A stretch of DNA of 64,000 nt from Triops longicaudatus (GCA_022885665.1 JAGQDJ010000055.1:186001-250000); one strand, 5' to 3'. Counted from the stretch's first letter, positions 32,401 through 42,329 are shown. A program made the numbers and translations. The notes: a model not told the origin generated them from the letters alone.

Positions 32401-33126
32401 ACATATAAAAATCGAATAATAAAAGTACATATTAAAATAATTGCAAATAGTGAAACAAAAATAACTTAAGTGAAAGCAGTAGAGAAGTAACATCTCGTTA
32501 TAACGAAAACTGGGCTACTGTGTACAGGCCCACATTTTTCGGAAAAATTACACGCATTTAATGCGATATACGTAAATCAGCTATAAAGACTATTACGTAA
32601 ATCAGCTATGACACATTTTCCCTCCACCGGCTTGTACGCCATAACGAGATTTTACTTCACTTGAGCAGTAAAAAATTAGGAAAACTTAAATAATAAAGTA
32701 ATAAGACTTTGAAGAACCTGATTGACTGTTTCTTGGAGGATTGCACACTTGTCAGGTTTAACAGAAAGGGAGTTCATGTCCGCAATACTGGCGGAAATTA
32801 ATTCTGCAAGCTCCTCGATGTACACGTTTTCTTGTTCTCGGCGTCGTTTCTCATTCAGGCACTTGTTCCTAAAAACGGACACAAATAAAAAAAAAACGTC
32901 AAGCAAATATGTAAATGAGCCATGTCTCCTGACAAAAAAGAATAACACGCCAACAATGTTCTCCAGAGAAAAAGGAATATAAAAAAGTAATGAAGACCAG
33001 AGGCAACAATAAAAAAGGGGTCTCTTACAACTGCGAAAGGGGTTTGGCGTCACTTTTCTTGCGCTTCTTCGTAGTGTTATTATTATTGAGGGTGGGCAGG
33101 GCACTGCCAGGGCCGGTCTGGCTCAT
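16052..33126 (-). CDS. tai: Taiman / p160 nuclear receptor coactivator (NCOA/SRC family)
   Basis: Seventeen exons join in frame to 1913 codons including TGA, all with GT..AG borders: 33029-33126, 32718-32868, 32181-32297, 28472-28792, 28068-28310, 27327-27604, 25597-26788, 21984-23367, 21218-21504, 20769-21139, 19667-19757, 19350-19562, 19077-19281, 18207-18599, 16934-17179, 16189-16268, 16052-16120. The family is nuclear and bridges ligand-bound receptors (EcR/USP in insects) and bHLH-PAS factors to CBP/p300. Domains: KKRKK basic patch and bHLH (about 19-90), PAS-A (about 110-215), PAS-B (about 280-400), LXXLL boxes at 720-724, 770-774 and 824-828, AD1-like LLSDILDQVIEMD at 1241-1253, then low-complexity Q/P/S/A linkers, and a terminal SLLQKLLSE (1904-1912). 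It is longer than vertebrate p160 proteins (about 1440) but in the range of insect Taiman. Start: ATG 33126 has A at -3, but the frame stays open 38 codons upstream to the exon border, so an upstream start is possible. Confidence 0.93.
16189..16268 (-). CDS. tai: taiman exon 16
   Basis: Acceptor TTTTAG|ACGT, donor AGG|GTAAGT (strong). Encodes DVLTGEAPKGNSWDSPTF and QNSPAQTNR, 27 codons including the split Asp. If the following 68-bp intron is retained, the frame adds ten residues ending ILMIP and stops. Confidence 0.85.
16934..17179 (-). CDS. tai: taiman exon 15 (conserved SDYVRQELRAVV)
   Basis: Of two adjacent acceptors only GTTACAG|TTAGC keeps the frame. Encodes VSTGNATMTSDYVRQELRA followed by VVAGR, wording I associate with the conserved C-terminal block of Taiman and SRC proteins, then a Gly/Ser/Gln linker and SQADLEELGLSLELPQ, an acidic amphipathic helix. 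Donor CAAG|GTAATG, phase 1. Confidence 0.88.
18207..18599 (-). CDS. tai: taiman exon 14 (His/Tyr/Pro-rich)
   Basis: Acceptor TATTAG|GTGG, donor CACG|GTAAGC; 393 bp, phase 1 in and out. SGMGASHSHSRHYSMGNRDY, then PPPSYLRPMYPY, PLPPPPCPSP, a His/Asn-rich part and an Ala run before DRLRHPPPH. An exon rich in His, Tyr and Pro with no known fold; 393 is a multiple of 3, so it is skippable in frame. Confidence 0.84.
19077..19281 (-). CDS. tai: taiman exon 13 (poly-Gln, GC hairpin)
   Basis: Acceptor GCTTTAG|AAC, donor CCAA|GTAAGA. Encodes NNFPGRNFTRAPLRGPTG, then NNNLYLQQQQQQQMRLQRT and SAPGGSVPS. The LRGPTGPRP part coincides with a perfect 8-bp inverted repeat at 19223-19242. Confidence 0.86.
19350..19562 (-). 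CDS. tai: taiman exon 12
   Basis: Acceptor TATTAG|GGT, donor GCG|GTAAGT, phase 0 on both sides (71 codons). Gln/Ser/Gly/Pro-rich: GQPGSQFPSQLSPQSG to NPMLSAHLA. Skipping would keep the frame. Confidence 0.85.
19667..19757 (-). CDS. tai: taiman exon 11
   Basis: 91 bp: acceptor TTTTTAG|TGTG, donor CAA|GTACGT. Encodes NVNFSPGQTRLSFSGG and FSSSQLSPRVPQ, 31 codons once the split Asn is completed. Too short to stand alone; supported by exact phase fit and by the SQLSP wording shared with neighbouring exons. Confidence 0.8.
19758..20768 (-). repeat. taiman intron 10: degenerate AAGTACG-rich repeat
   Basis: This 1011-bp intron is built of loosely repeated AAAGTACG/GTAAAAGTA words on the plus strand; I count about ten AAGTACG-type cores between 19900 and 20660. 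The plus strand is A-rich and C-poor. There is no precise unit length, so it looks like an old, diverged simple tandem repeat. Confidence 0.6.
20769..21139 (-). CDS. tai: taiman exon 10 (Gln-rich)
   Basis: Tandem acceptor TTTAG|CAG|GCT: the exon starts QAAIQRRQKLQLIQHQRR with the proximal site or loses one Gln with the distal one. Continues LLARQQQQQLL, LSPAALQHMDELLNN and Ser/Pro/Gln-rich sequence. Donor CCAA|GTAAAG, phase 2. Confidence 0.88.
21218..21504 (-). CDS. tai: taiman exon 9
   Basis: Acceptor AACTAG|ATGAC, donor CAA|GTATAA. Encodes DDTLMTILEGLRSPPPPS, a Pro/Val-rich tract, then KLAINAITKSLMSFE and a Pro/Gln-rich tail. LAINAITKSLM looks like an amphipathic helix that could be an interaction motif. 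Phase 1 in, 0 out. Confidence 0.88.
21984..23367 (-). CDS. tai: taiman exon 8 (LXXLL box 3, poly-Gln, AD1)
   Basis: 1384 bp. Starts LLNVRNDDDDLEQQNG, then NELLQQLLKDQD with LXXLL box 3 (824-828), a long Ser/Asn/Pro/Gly-rich middle, a split Gln run (QQQQQRLQQQQQ), and near the end DPLLSDILDQVIEMDRNYD, which matches the CBP/p300-binding AD1 helix of p160 proteins. Acceptor CAACAG|TTG, donor GCAG|GTATGC, phase 1. The large plus-strand frame here (22547-23158) is an antisense shadow. Confidence 0.94.
23368..25596 (-). other. taiman intron 7
   Basis: 2.2-kb AT-rich intron without a recognisable gene. Close to its 3' end (transcript sense) is a 28-base T run at 23384-23411, 16 bases before the acceptor. 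Open frames near 24572-24987 on both strands have no family pattern. Confidence 0.6.
23384..23411. repeat. A/T homopolymer run (28) at a splice acceptor
   Basis: Twenty-eight A on the plus strand, T on the taiman transcript strand, ending 16 bases upstream of the exon 8 acceptor, where a pyrimidine tract is expected. Confidence 0.85.
25597..26788 (-). CDS. tai: taiman exon 7 (Ser/Pro-rich linker, LXXLL boxes 1 and 2)
   Basis: 1192 bp. Acceptor CTAAAG|GGACC completes a Gly codon and gives GDQEVISDHESPG. The body is Pro/Ser/Ala/Asn-rich and disordered-looking, with an eight-Ala run, then LRNLL (720-724) and HKILKGLLNQ with LKGLL (770-774), the receptor-interaction boxes. Between them is a KKEKEEK charged patch. 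Ends NNMLLK|GTAACG. Confidence 0.93.
27327..27604 (-). CDS. tai: taiman exon 6 (PAS-B core)
   Basis: DLVGCIIQELCHPLDLPKL ... TGQSTSPLYRLRV, an acidic/Gly loop SEAEREGRGTPVEPAHC, then YVRVQTKTKRFPF and FLMAAHSII. Acceptor TACTAG|GAT, donor ATAGG|GTAAAC, leaving phase 2. The PAS-B wording is Taiman-like. Confidence 0.94.
28068..28310 (-). CDS. tai: taiman exon 5 (inter-PAS and PAS-B start)
   Basis: 81 codons. ISAVLNPYPGEK, then QNCLICVARRIP (the conserved Cys-containing strand before PAS-B), then EQFTTRLDLSGRITAVDTS and SATYSQYLNK. Acceptor GGGTAG|ATC, donor AAG|GTAATT. The open frame beyond the donor is intronic. Confidence 0.93.
28472..28792 (-). CDS. tai: taiman exon 4 (PAS-A)
   Basis: 107 codons, phase 0 on both sides. 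ALDGFLFVVNTEGKVEYVS followed by QFLHYSPEDLVGKSIYNIIHLGD is a classical PAS-A fold segment; it ends QQRVSQYENLQ. Acceptor CTACCAG|GCC, donor CAG|GTAAAG. The frame stays open past the donor for a while, but the family continues at ISAVLNP, so the donor is used. Confidence 0.95.
28793..32180 (-). other. taiman intron 3
   Basis: 3.4-kb intron, the longest within the coding part after the 2.1-2.2 kb introns further on. It contains a pogo-like MITE at about 29546-29755. I see no coding exon inside it; short open frames on both strands show no family resemblance. Confidence 0.6.
29546..29755. mobile_element. Pogo/Tigger-like MITE in a taiman intron
   Basis: Begins CAGTGGAATCTCGTTATAAC followed by GAACC; the right end reads GGGTTCATTATAAGGAGATA, its degenerate inverse. 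About 210 bp, noncoding. This copy preserves the left terminal repeat best. Confidence 0.65.
32181..32297 (-). CDS. tai: taiman exon 3 (bHLH-PAS linker)
   Basis: 39 codons from IRRIKEEDGRSSDD to GQVLSAFLLE. Acceptor GTTTTTAG|ATT, donor GAG|GTATTT, phase 0 on both sides, so skipping it would keep the frame. It continues helix 2 (QETVNQ|IRRIKE) and ends in the first PAS-A strand segment. Confidence 0.9.
32485..32657. mobile_element. Pogo/Tigger-like MITE next to taiman exon 2
   Basis: Left end AGTAACATCTCGTTATAACG; right end CATAACGAGATTTTACT, a close inverse. About 173 bp, in the intron between exons 2 and 3, ending only 60 bp from exon 2. Noncoding. Confidence 0.65.
32718..32868 (-). CDS. 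tai: taiman exon 2 (bHLH domain)
   Basis: Encodes NEKRRREQENVYIEELAEL ... SVKPDKCAILQETVNQ, the basic region and helix-loop-helix that are nearly invariant in p160 coactivators. Acceptor TTTTTAG|GAACAAG; donor CAG|GTTCTT, which is poor beyond the GT. Both flanking joins are in frame. Confidence 0.95.
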
Positions 33127-33241
33127 CTTGGCCCAAAAGGGAGCTGCAAAAGGCGGCTCCGACACCAAACCTGGGCTTGCAGGAGGCGTGGTTGTCGATG
33201 AAGAAGAGGCGGACGCCAAGTCGCCGGATAATGATAAAACC
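33029..33241 (-). CDS. tai: taiman exon 1 as seen (N-terminus, basic patch)
   Basis: Acceptor TTCTATAG|GGTTTT at the upstream border, so this is not the first transcribed exon; donor CAGTT|GTAAGA. From ATG 33126 it encodes MSQTGPGSALPTLNNNNTT then KKRKKSDAKPLSQ, the basic stretch that precedes the bHLH domain in Taiman. The 38 codons above the ATG are also open (Ser/Thr/Pro-rich) and may be 5' UTR or coding. Confidence 0.8.
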
Positions 33242-36060
33242 CTATAGAAAAAATCGGAATATATAATTTGGCTTTGTCCCATTCACTTGCTTTCAATGAA
33301 AAGCACCAAATTAATACTAACAATCACCCACAAAATTATACTCTATTTTTTCTACATTTTTTCCCCTCTCTCGTTGTTCCTTGTCTCAATTCACGTGAGA
33401 ATACCAGCATGCCAAGGAAGGCAACGACGCTGGACGTTCACAATTACTACTGTGTTCGCACTGTATACCTAGACTACTTCTTTCCTTTTCGTTCGCCTGG
33501 GAATCGGACAAATGACTCATTGCCACCGAACAACGTATGAAACTCCAGTACGTTATTACTCAAAGCAATGCTCTGAGTGTTCTTTTTCCGTACAGCAAGA
33601 ACACTTGAGTCACACTTCTTCTAGAAAAAAATGTCACTGACTCCTCGTTCACACTATGCACCTTATATGCCTCGACGTTACATTTTCTGTTTACCCCTAG
33701 CAAAGTTCACACTGTCAGTTATTTTCAGCCAAAATTATTTCAGAGTGCTGCTAGACTCGGCGAAAGAAGTTCAAAGTCGATTTAACCCACAAGTTAGCCT
33801 CGATTATATAACCACGTTTACATGACAACCAACTCTGTGGCCAAATTTAGGTTCTGTGGAAAGCTTAGCTATATATGACGAACGTATCTAATATTCTGAT
33901 TTTAACTAACGAATTAAACCTGCAGCTTTACCCTAACCATGTTCACGCAGTCACTTTTGGGAGAAGTTTTGAGCAGTGTACAAAGCTTAGCTAGATACAA
34001 AAAAAAAGTAAGTTAACACTCGATTAAGTCCTGAGCAGGCCTACTGCTGGAATTTTAGGTAAAAAAAAAGCAAGTACAGAAGTTAATCTTTGAGATTAAT
34101 TCACAAGGTAACCATGAACTTTACCTCAATTAGGCTCATACTACAGATAATCTAGAAGCATATCGTCGGCTTTGCAGTACATTTGGTTAAAACCGATTTG
34201 AATAAGTTAGGCTTCCGACTATCACAAGTTAAAGTTGATTTTACTGCAACTATATTCACAAAACTGTACTACCAACTTAGCGGGCAAAGCTTGATATTTT
34301 TTAAATGCTTGGTTGGAAATAACGAAACCCAAATGACTTTAACCCAAACCAAGTTCACCCATCTGTCAAATTCTGATTACAAATCTTGAACTGCAAATGC
34401 TTAACCGAGGTTAAAGAATGACCTTCCTTCACTATCACAGGGACATTATTGAGACTGTCGCGAATATTAGAGCAACCTCGTTTCAACACGCCCCAACTCC
34501 CAAAAACGACACAAGTGACGTTACTCTCCGGGACCAAGTTATTAACAAAGAATGAGCAAAGTTTCCTCGTTGTTAGCTTCATGCTGCGCTGCTCCTCGCT
34601 GACTTGTATTGCGCTACAAACATGCTTTTCGCCAACTTTCATTAAATATAAAGAGCGTGCTCGTGTAAAAAGCTTTGACTCAAGACGTTAAGAAAATGAT
34701 CTAGAAAAGCTGCTAGAGGAAAACTAGTGGGTAGTTTCCTCTTAATCGTCTTCATTCCTAACTCCTGAAATATACCTCCTTACAAAACACGCGTCCCTGA
34801 TGGAAAAACTGACGGTACTTGTACTTGGCGGAGCAAGGAAGGAAAAAAAAAAAATGAACGTTGGCAAGTGATCAAACTTGGAGGTTTTCATTTTCAGTGA
34901 AGCGCGTACATCAGCCAGAACGCGAACGCCTGCATAAGGAAAACGTCTAATACCGGGAAAACGAAGGCGTGCGACACACGGAAAAAAAGCGAGGCAGAAG
35001 TAAAAAAGCCTGCTCAATGGTGACGTTTCCTAATCAATAGGCCGTGCTGCGGTTAGCGTGCTACGTCCAACGTCGTAGGGTGTTAGTCGGAAACGCATCG
35101 CTTTTTCCGTTCGTGGTACTTCTATTGTAACACTAGAGTGGGGAAAAAGCTAGTCACTCACAGAATAATATACTTCTTTTCTCTTACTTTTTTATTTATA
35201 TTTTTTAGCTTGGTTTTACACGACTTACAACGAGGCCTAATGCATCCGTGTTCCGAAGACGAATCGCCCTTGGCTCACAACGGGACTCGGAGATTAAACT
35301 GCCCTGTAGACAATTTTTCTTCATGCTGACATTGGTTTTGGAAGCCTCCATCCTTCCCTTTCTCTTTCTTACCATGCTCTTGTATTTTAACACTCCATTT
35401 TTACCTACACACATCTACGGCAGGAACTTGTACTTAATGTCGAAATGATATAGTACATCTCTCTGAATCTAATTTTCCCCTGACCGTTTCTCACACATAG
35501 GCCTGCTTGTTTGACGCAAGATTACAGAAAAAAGCGGAAGTGCAATGGCATGAGTGCCTAAGTGGATGGACGAGGCTCTGCTACATTGGTTCAGACTTGG
35601 AAGAAGAGGATTATATAGAGCCACAATGCACCGAAACATCAATAACACCTTCACCAATAACAGAGCGTAAAAGCCTTAGGATAAAAGTATTTAAAGTTCT
35701 AGCACACAAAAAAAGCCTACGCCTTCTACATCTACGAATTCACCCGTCATGTTTTTTTATTTATTACAGAACAAAAATCAAAGAAGTTGACAGGGAGAGT
35801 GCACTTCGGTAAACGAAGAATGGGATATGGAGTGGGAGTGGCATGAAGGATTACATAACGGCTGTCCCAGATTTTTTTTTTTACAATCTTTTGGAATTAT
35901 CCCGCAATCCTACCCTAAAAATATACCGATACTAAAAAACGACTCTACAAAAAGTGAAGTTATAGTGAAATCCATGCGGAAAATACTTTCTATGCTGCTA
36001 ACGATTGCGTGGAACTGTTGAAATACCTTAAAGCTGTTGATCAATATGGTTCACGTTGTC
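33242..36060. other. 5' flank or intron of taiman, no gene seen
   Basis: AT-rich with short unrelated open frames. The word AAAGCTTAGCTA occurs twice, at about 33860 and 33983, and loosely similar TTTAACCC..ACCA..GTTCACxCA words recur near 33932 and 34337, hinting at old tandem duplications. Because exon 1 as seen has an acceptor, at least one upstream taiman exon should lie somewhere beyond 33242. Confidence 0.5.
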
Positions 36061-36078
36061 AGTAATGCAAAAGTAACG

Positions 36079-37362
36079 CTCCATAAACCGATGCACTGCG
36101 CGGGAGCAAAAAAAAAAAAAAAAAAATGGGTAAAGATAGGCAACAGAACACAAAAAGATTTCTACCAGCGCTAACAAATGATTTCAATGGAAAAAAGTGT
36201 ATCAGATAAGGGAGAGTACTACCTACTAGGATATCGGCTTAGAGAGGTACAATTCGTCACTAGTTTCATTTTTTTGTGCATCCTTTGTGCTACGGATATT
36301 CCTTAAAAAAAGATTATACGTCCCTAAACTGATTATTTGACATCGGCTTTAAGAGTTATCCCGTTTCACTTGACGCCACTATATTCGTTCTCCACATACT
36401 TTCGCACCTTTCCAAAGAAGCTAATTTCTTTTCTCTACAAAGATACCTCCTTAAACCCATAATCCGATGTGCAATAAAATAAAGTATATTTTTTTGTTTA
36501 AAATAACAATTCGCCGTAATTACGCTTTCATGTTTTTCCGAATACTCTTCTATCCATACACACGCATACCTCTCGAAATCGATCGTCCGTCATCGGCTTA
36601 GAAAGGTACACGCTCTGGTATTTGTATCAATATATCCGTGTTTTCTTTCTTTATACCCTATAAATACTCTTTTATTATTATTACTTAAAAACAGATCCTC
36701 TAAAACGATCGTCCAACATAGGTTTAGAGAAATAGACGTTGATCTTAGAATTTAACACACCTCACTAATATTCTATGTTCTGCCAAATTAATTGCGCATA
36801 CTCCATTGTTGATGTGTTTATAATACGAACAACTCTCTAAACCGATAACTTGGTATCAGTTTATAGCGGTATACATCTTTTTTTCTTTACAGTAATGCTA
36901 TTCCTTCCCACACTTTCAATTCTGTAACAAATTTCGAAACATTTGCACGTTTTCTTTCATGTACGCACTGTCAGTGCCCTAAACCGATAAATTCCATCTT
37001 CCACGACTTCTCTTGTCTGATAATTCCTGCAAACGGTACTGCTCGGATCCCGCTAGTAATTTATACTTTTACTCCTTGCCTTATCGTATCCTATTTCCTT
37101 ACACCGACTCCGCTGATTTACGGAGGTATATCTATAAGACCGTTTGTGCATATCAATTTCAAAGAACGAATCCTTAACACGAGGTCGATCTTCAGGGCAA
37201 GTGTTCGATTTTCTTGTTGAAATAAAAGCAAATGCCCTAGCATAAATGCCAGACCTCAGGCCTTGCAAAATGCAACAGCTTCATGTTCCTAAACGCTATC
37301 TTCTTATATCAAAATGTTTCTTTGTGTTACGTTTTCTTCCAACACCATCCGTTTAGCGAGTT
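36079..37362. repeat. Degenerate tandem array with a conserved hairpin per unit
   Basis: A motif approximating CCTCTAAACCGAT, a short loop and ATCGGCTTAGAGAGG recurs, often partially, near 36079, 36231, 36323, 36446, 36569, 36697, 36834, 36977, 37097 and 37345. Most steps are 105-145 bp. Best copies: 36569-36612 and 36697-36730. The two half-motifs are complementary, so each copy can fold. Sequence between motifs is T-rich and diverged. It could be a satellite derived from a MITE whose terminal repeats abut. Confidence 0.55.
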
Positions 37363-37369
37363 TCGGTTG

Positions 37370-40300
37370 TAAATTGTATCTCGTTATTTCTACTAAAAGG
37401 TTACATAAAAATAGACCACTTTTGAGCCTATTCCATCACACTTTTATCGTCTAACTTTCTTTTACTTATTTTTTACACGTACCCTTTTATTTAGTTATGT
37501 GTTAGATTTGCAGTAATGCACTTTGCTCTAAAAATTCTTTCTATTCCAATTTTCATTTAATTTTTACGTCACTTCAACTTGCGTGCACTAAACTTGGGCT
37601 TACTTTTATACCACATACAGGTTTTCGTTGTTCTCCAGCAACGAACGTCATACGTTAAAGGTAACCACATAAGTTAGGCAACCTTCCCAAGAATTCTTCT
37701 CTGTTTTGATGGACGATACGTCCTAAAAATACGAGCCATTACTCGCCTCTTTTTTCTTCTCATCATCTTTCTCTCCCCTTTTTCCTTTGACGTGAATTAA
37801 CACTAACCCCTAAAAGCGGCCCAAATCACTATCCTATTCGAAAAATGAACAAAAGCGGCGAAAAACGGTCAGTAACACTCAAAAACCCCGGTTCACCTCT
37901 TACGAAATAAAAGAAATAAAAACTTTTGTTTCCATCGTATCAACGATCTGGTTACCCTGCCGTACATGTGGACAACTTGGATGTACAAAGCTGCCTGACT
38001 TGCATTTCTTTATTATACCTATAAAATCCCCCCTTGCACTATTCTCTCCCGACTGAGGTTCCTTTTTTTTACAACAATCCCCCCCCCCCCCCACGCCCCT
38101 CTCTGCAAGCCTTCTTGGCTGCCAAAAGAAGTTTCCTACTTGGAGAACTTCGGAATATGGAAAACCAGAAACGTTTCCCAAACTGGATCCTGCAAAGCCG
38201 ACAAGAACATCGAACAGGTAACTTGGCAATGGGACAATAGTTTAACACATCCAACCCCCTCATCTCTCTCCCAGCCCTTTCCCCCGATCATTCTTTCGCA
38301 ACGCAACCCGCCCTTACACTTTTTGTCAAAGGAAAAATTCTCTCACAATTTCTCATTTTCACCCTTACTAACGTCTCCTTTTCCCATCAATCCTACCTTA
38401 ACACTTAACAACGTTTAACTACGAAAACTTCTCCCTCATAAACTCACTTGTTAGCTTTTAGTAACTAGCCTCGAAAAAATAAAAAATGAAAACCGGTTCA
38501 ACTTGTCAGCAATTTCACGTTAAGTTGACCAAGTTTTGAATGAAACATGTTAAAACACATCACCAACTTTTCACCTAAATACACCTTATGATGTTGACCA
38601 CTGACGTTGAGAAATTTACTCCTTAAAAAGCCTCCTGGTGGCTAAAGGTAAGTGTCATTAGGTAAGGTAGCAGAGGTGACGAGTAAGACAAATCTTACGA
38701 GATTTTCCCCTGATTGAAAATTGAGCTTCTATAAAGACACTATGGTTTCATGGCGAGGCAAAGGATTTTAAAAATCTGTAACAAATGCGTCCATTTTCGT
38801 TGTTTCTAATGACCCACTCATGCAAAGGCGAAACAATGTCCCAAAGTCAAACCTAACAGGACTAACGTAGATACACAGCTTAACATAGTTATTGATTTCC
38901 CGCATTTTGTCTTCCCAGGAGAAACATATCCTTCCATCAGCCAAAGATAAATAATAAAAAAAAAAAAACACCAGCAACGTAGACACAACGAAAGACAAGC
39001 GACCTCAAACAGAACAGGTGGGAGATCGAACTACAATTGTCTGCTACCATAATGGTCATTGCTTTAGTAGCTTTACAGAGAATGAGATACGATCTTCCCC
39101 ATACAAACTCGTTTTCTGCTCCTGGCTTTTTGTCTCATACTCGTTCTATTGTGGGGGCGATACTTGGTGGTCGAAAACCCATAACACCAAAGCAACCCAA
39201 ACCCCCCGGCCAATAACCGTAAGTTATCTGTTTTTCGCTATGGAAACGTTTCGTCAATCCCGAAACGCAACAATTTTCTCCAGAGTTTCTGGGAAACTGC
39301 GCAACTCCACCTCTATGGTGCTTCTTTTGTAGCTAATAATAGGGAACAGGGAGTAATCTACTTTTGACCTGAAGAATTCGTATTCAGCTCTTAAACGGCG
39401 TGAAAATACCGCAAGGACCCTTGGTAATGGCGCAAAAAAAGGACTTCGCCTACAGTGCATTTCCCGTCTCCTGCAGGTTTATATAATCGCTAGGAAGAAT
39501 ACTCATTCTCCAGAAGGAGTAGACAAATGGATCAGAATCATCGGTACGCAAAAAGAATGTATAAAAAAGAAGAAACTTGACCATGAAAAAGTCTGCGAGA
39601 GGCTTGAATTTATTTGAACAGAAATCTTTTCCCGGAAAGCAAAATACTGAGGTTTTCATTTGAACACAATCTCTTCTCAAGATTTAAGCTTCCGATTCTG
39701 TGAGACTGGATTATATACAGACTTTCCTTTTCATCCGAAATTTTGAAATTCTCCTTGTTTTGTCACATAAAACTTGCGTATTTTACATCAAATTCCAAGC
39801 AAGCAATGTTTTTATTCCTAGGCAACAGTACACTCAAAAACTAAAATAACATGAAAGTTCAAACCAGAAATAAAAAATAATGTCTTCGTCAGTACTAACG
39901 TAATTTTTTTCGAAAAGCCTATTTGAAAAGATGACAGCGCCTATTGCGAATAAAATGTGGTTTTACCAAGTATTGGTTTCGAATTTCGTGAATTTAGAAC
40001 CAACCACCACCAAATAAAATTAACAGTTAAACACAAGATAATTACGACAAAAAGTGTGCGAAAAATAAGTGAAACAATTCCTATAAGTAAAAAAATGCTA
40101 CCTCCAGAAATACGTAAAAATATTGCTAAAAAAAACTTTCGCTACAGATTGATAAGAAATACAAGACAAATAAAATAGAAAGAAGCAAATACAGAAAAGT
40201 GAATACATTTTTCAATATTAACCAATTTATACATTTGACTTAAGAAACCAACGCAACGCCTGCGAAATAAATAAATATATATTGCAAGGCCAAATTGTTT

Positions 40301-41990
40301 CATTGTAAAGTGAGTAAGTGACAGTATTTAGACTATATTCGGAACTGTTTGAAACACCTCCGTCCACAAACCGTCAGCTTCGCGGAAATTTAACGTTGCA
40401 CCATTGTCCAATAACGGACTTTCCATCTTGGAATCCGACAACGGCCACGTGTAGCGCGAACAGAAATGGAACGCGAAACACTTATTGAATTAAAACTGCA
40501 CTTTGATCTACGAAGCCGACAAAGTGTGACTTATTGCATGTACACGCACATAAACAATCGTAGCATTTTTCTTATTTCCTTAATTTTCACTTCAGAAAAT
40601 TGTTTGGACTTCAGAAAATTGTTTGAAAAAATACAAGTTTCTCAAATTTGTTTCCTTGAAACTGTGACCAATGTGTTAATCTTATTTACAATCATTTTAT
40701 AAAGCCTCTGATACTTAATACTTTTTAAAAGATTATCCTATTATTTTAGTACCTAATCATGTTCTGATAAATCAGTAAATTTCGTAACTCGAATTCTTCG
40801 GCGAATTACCTACATCATTTCCATTCCTTTCCCCCACTCACTCTTCGATGTCCGCATCGAAATTTCCTCTTCAACCGTGGGTAGGGAAAAAAAATTTCGC
40901 CTTATAGTCAATTCGCGTAAACGGGGGCTTCACTCTTACCCTGCTAATGCCTTTTTCTCAGAACGAACCTTTTCTGAACGTTGACTGTGTACTGCCCTTT
41001 ATACAATGAGTAACGTAGCTGTGGATTGTACTGTGCAGTTATCAAGGTTGTCCTCCCTCTAACTTTGTGTATACGCAGCCACATTTTTCACCCCTCCTCT
41101 CTTTTCGCCTCTCTCTGGCTCGTTGATCCTTTTGCAGATGGACCCCAAGGAGCGACACCAAAGTCCGCGAGTCAAAAGGGGGCGAGTTGGCCCCCAGACG
41201 AGCTTTCGCTGATCTTGTAACCAGGACTTTGAAGACATGGGGTAGAAACTTTGCAACCACATTGCACCAATCCTTTTTCTGTTTATTCCCTTCTCCTTAC
41301 CGTACTTTCTATTCTTTATGGCTTATTCCCCTTTTTCCGCGAAAGCATGCCTATAAAGTGGGAAAATATGCCTCCAGGCTACCAACATGCTCAACAACGG
41401 TCCTCTCTCAAGTTCAAAACATCTTTATAATCTCTTACCTCCCCCTTATTCTACCCCTTCGTTTGCCATCTCCCCCCAAAAGCTGAAAAACTTACTTCAT
41501 AAGTACAAAACCCGCCTCTTTTTTTACTTTCTTTGAAGCCTTTTCAAAACCCTTGCAAAACTCCTTCGAAATGAAGATGCACTGGCCTCAAGTCTTGCAA
41601 GTTTAATCTCGCAATCTGCTACGTACCAGCTAGGTACAAGCCAGCGGCATGCTTCCATGTGGATTGAGATACGCACAGGCTGGTATTCTGAAAGCTAGCA
41701 TGCCCCACTCCCCCAACAATCGCTTCTCCGAATAAAAACATAACAGGGACTATTACAGTACTGTAACATACTGTATAGTGATCTGTATAGGCCATCTCAC
41801 TTTTATACGGTGGGAAATTTGGTAAAATACTGCACGCAACACGAGGACGTAGCTGAGAAATTCTTACTTGCAACATAAGGATAAATATCTTGGCTCTAAA
41901 ATGCAAAATTCCGAAACACTATATTCCCTTTGCTGGAGAAGATCGAAGTAGCGAATCATGTCAAACAGGCAGCATTTAACTTCTGTGATT
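37370..41990. other. Noncoding AT-rich interval
   Basis: No recognisable gene. A 14-base C run lies at 38079-38092. A GC-richer patch at about 41100-41220 holds GGGGGC..GCCCCC, a small perfect hairpin. Open frames on both strands have no domain pattern. Confidence 0.5.
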
Positions 41991-42019
41991 TACAATAATC
42001 TTTAACGGCTTCTAGTACC

Positions 42020-42322
42020 GACAGTAGATAAAATGAAAACTTTTTTAAATTAAAAAAACAGCTTTAAAAAATTTCATCAATAAATATAAACATGGCGCGA
42101 GCAGTATTTGACCGTTATCATCAGTAACCCTTTATATATTCGTACCATTAAAATTAGGTTTTTTCCGCTAACAATTTTTTTAAGTCAATAAATATAAACT
42201 TTACGCAAGCATGGAGCGCATCCCTATCTTAAGACATCAAGCGTGTTTCAGTTTGCGCTTTTCCGTTTACGCGGTATTTTCGTGAAGCAATTCACCGCGT
42301 AATTGGGGATCACTGTATCTTT
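42020..42322. mobile_element. Possible DNA-transposon remnant with inverted and direct repeats
   Basis: TTACGCGGT (42267-42275) and ACCGCGTAA (42294-42302) form a perfect 9-bp inverted repeat with an 18-base loop, followed by a segment whose inverse begins TACAGTGATCCCCAATTACG, a pogo-like end. TCAATAAATATAAAC followed shortly by CATGG(A)GCGC occurs twice (about 42077 and 42185). Only one end is clear. Confidence 0.3.
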
Positions 42323-42329
42323 CTAAAAA

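Noticed and set aside
34355..34642. 95-codon open frame (-)
   Set aside because: Looks protein-like at first glance, but has no conserved motif and no splice signals.
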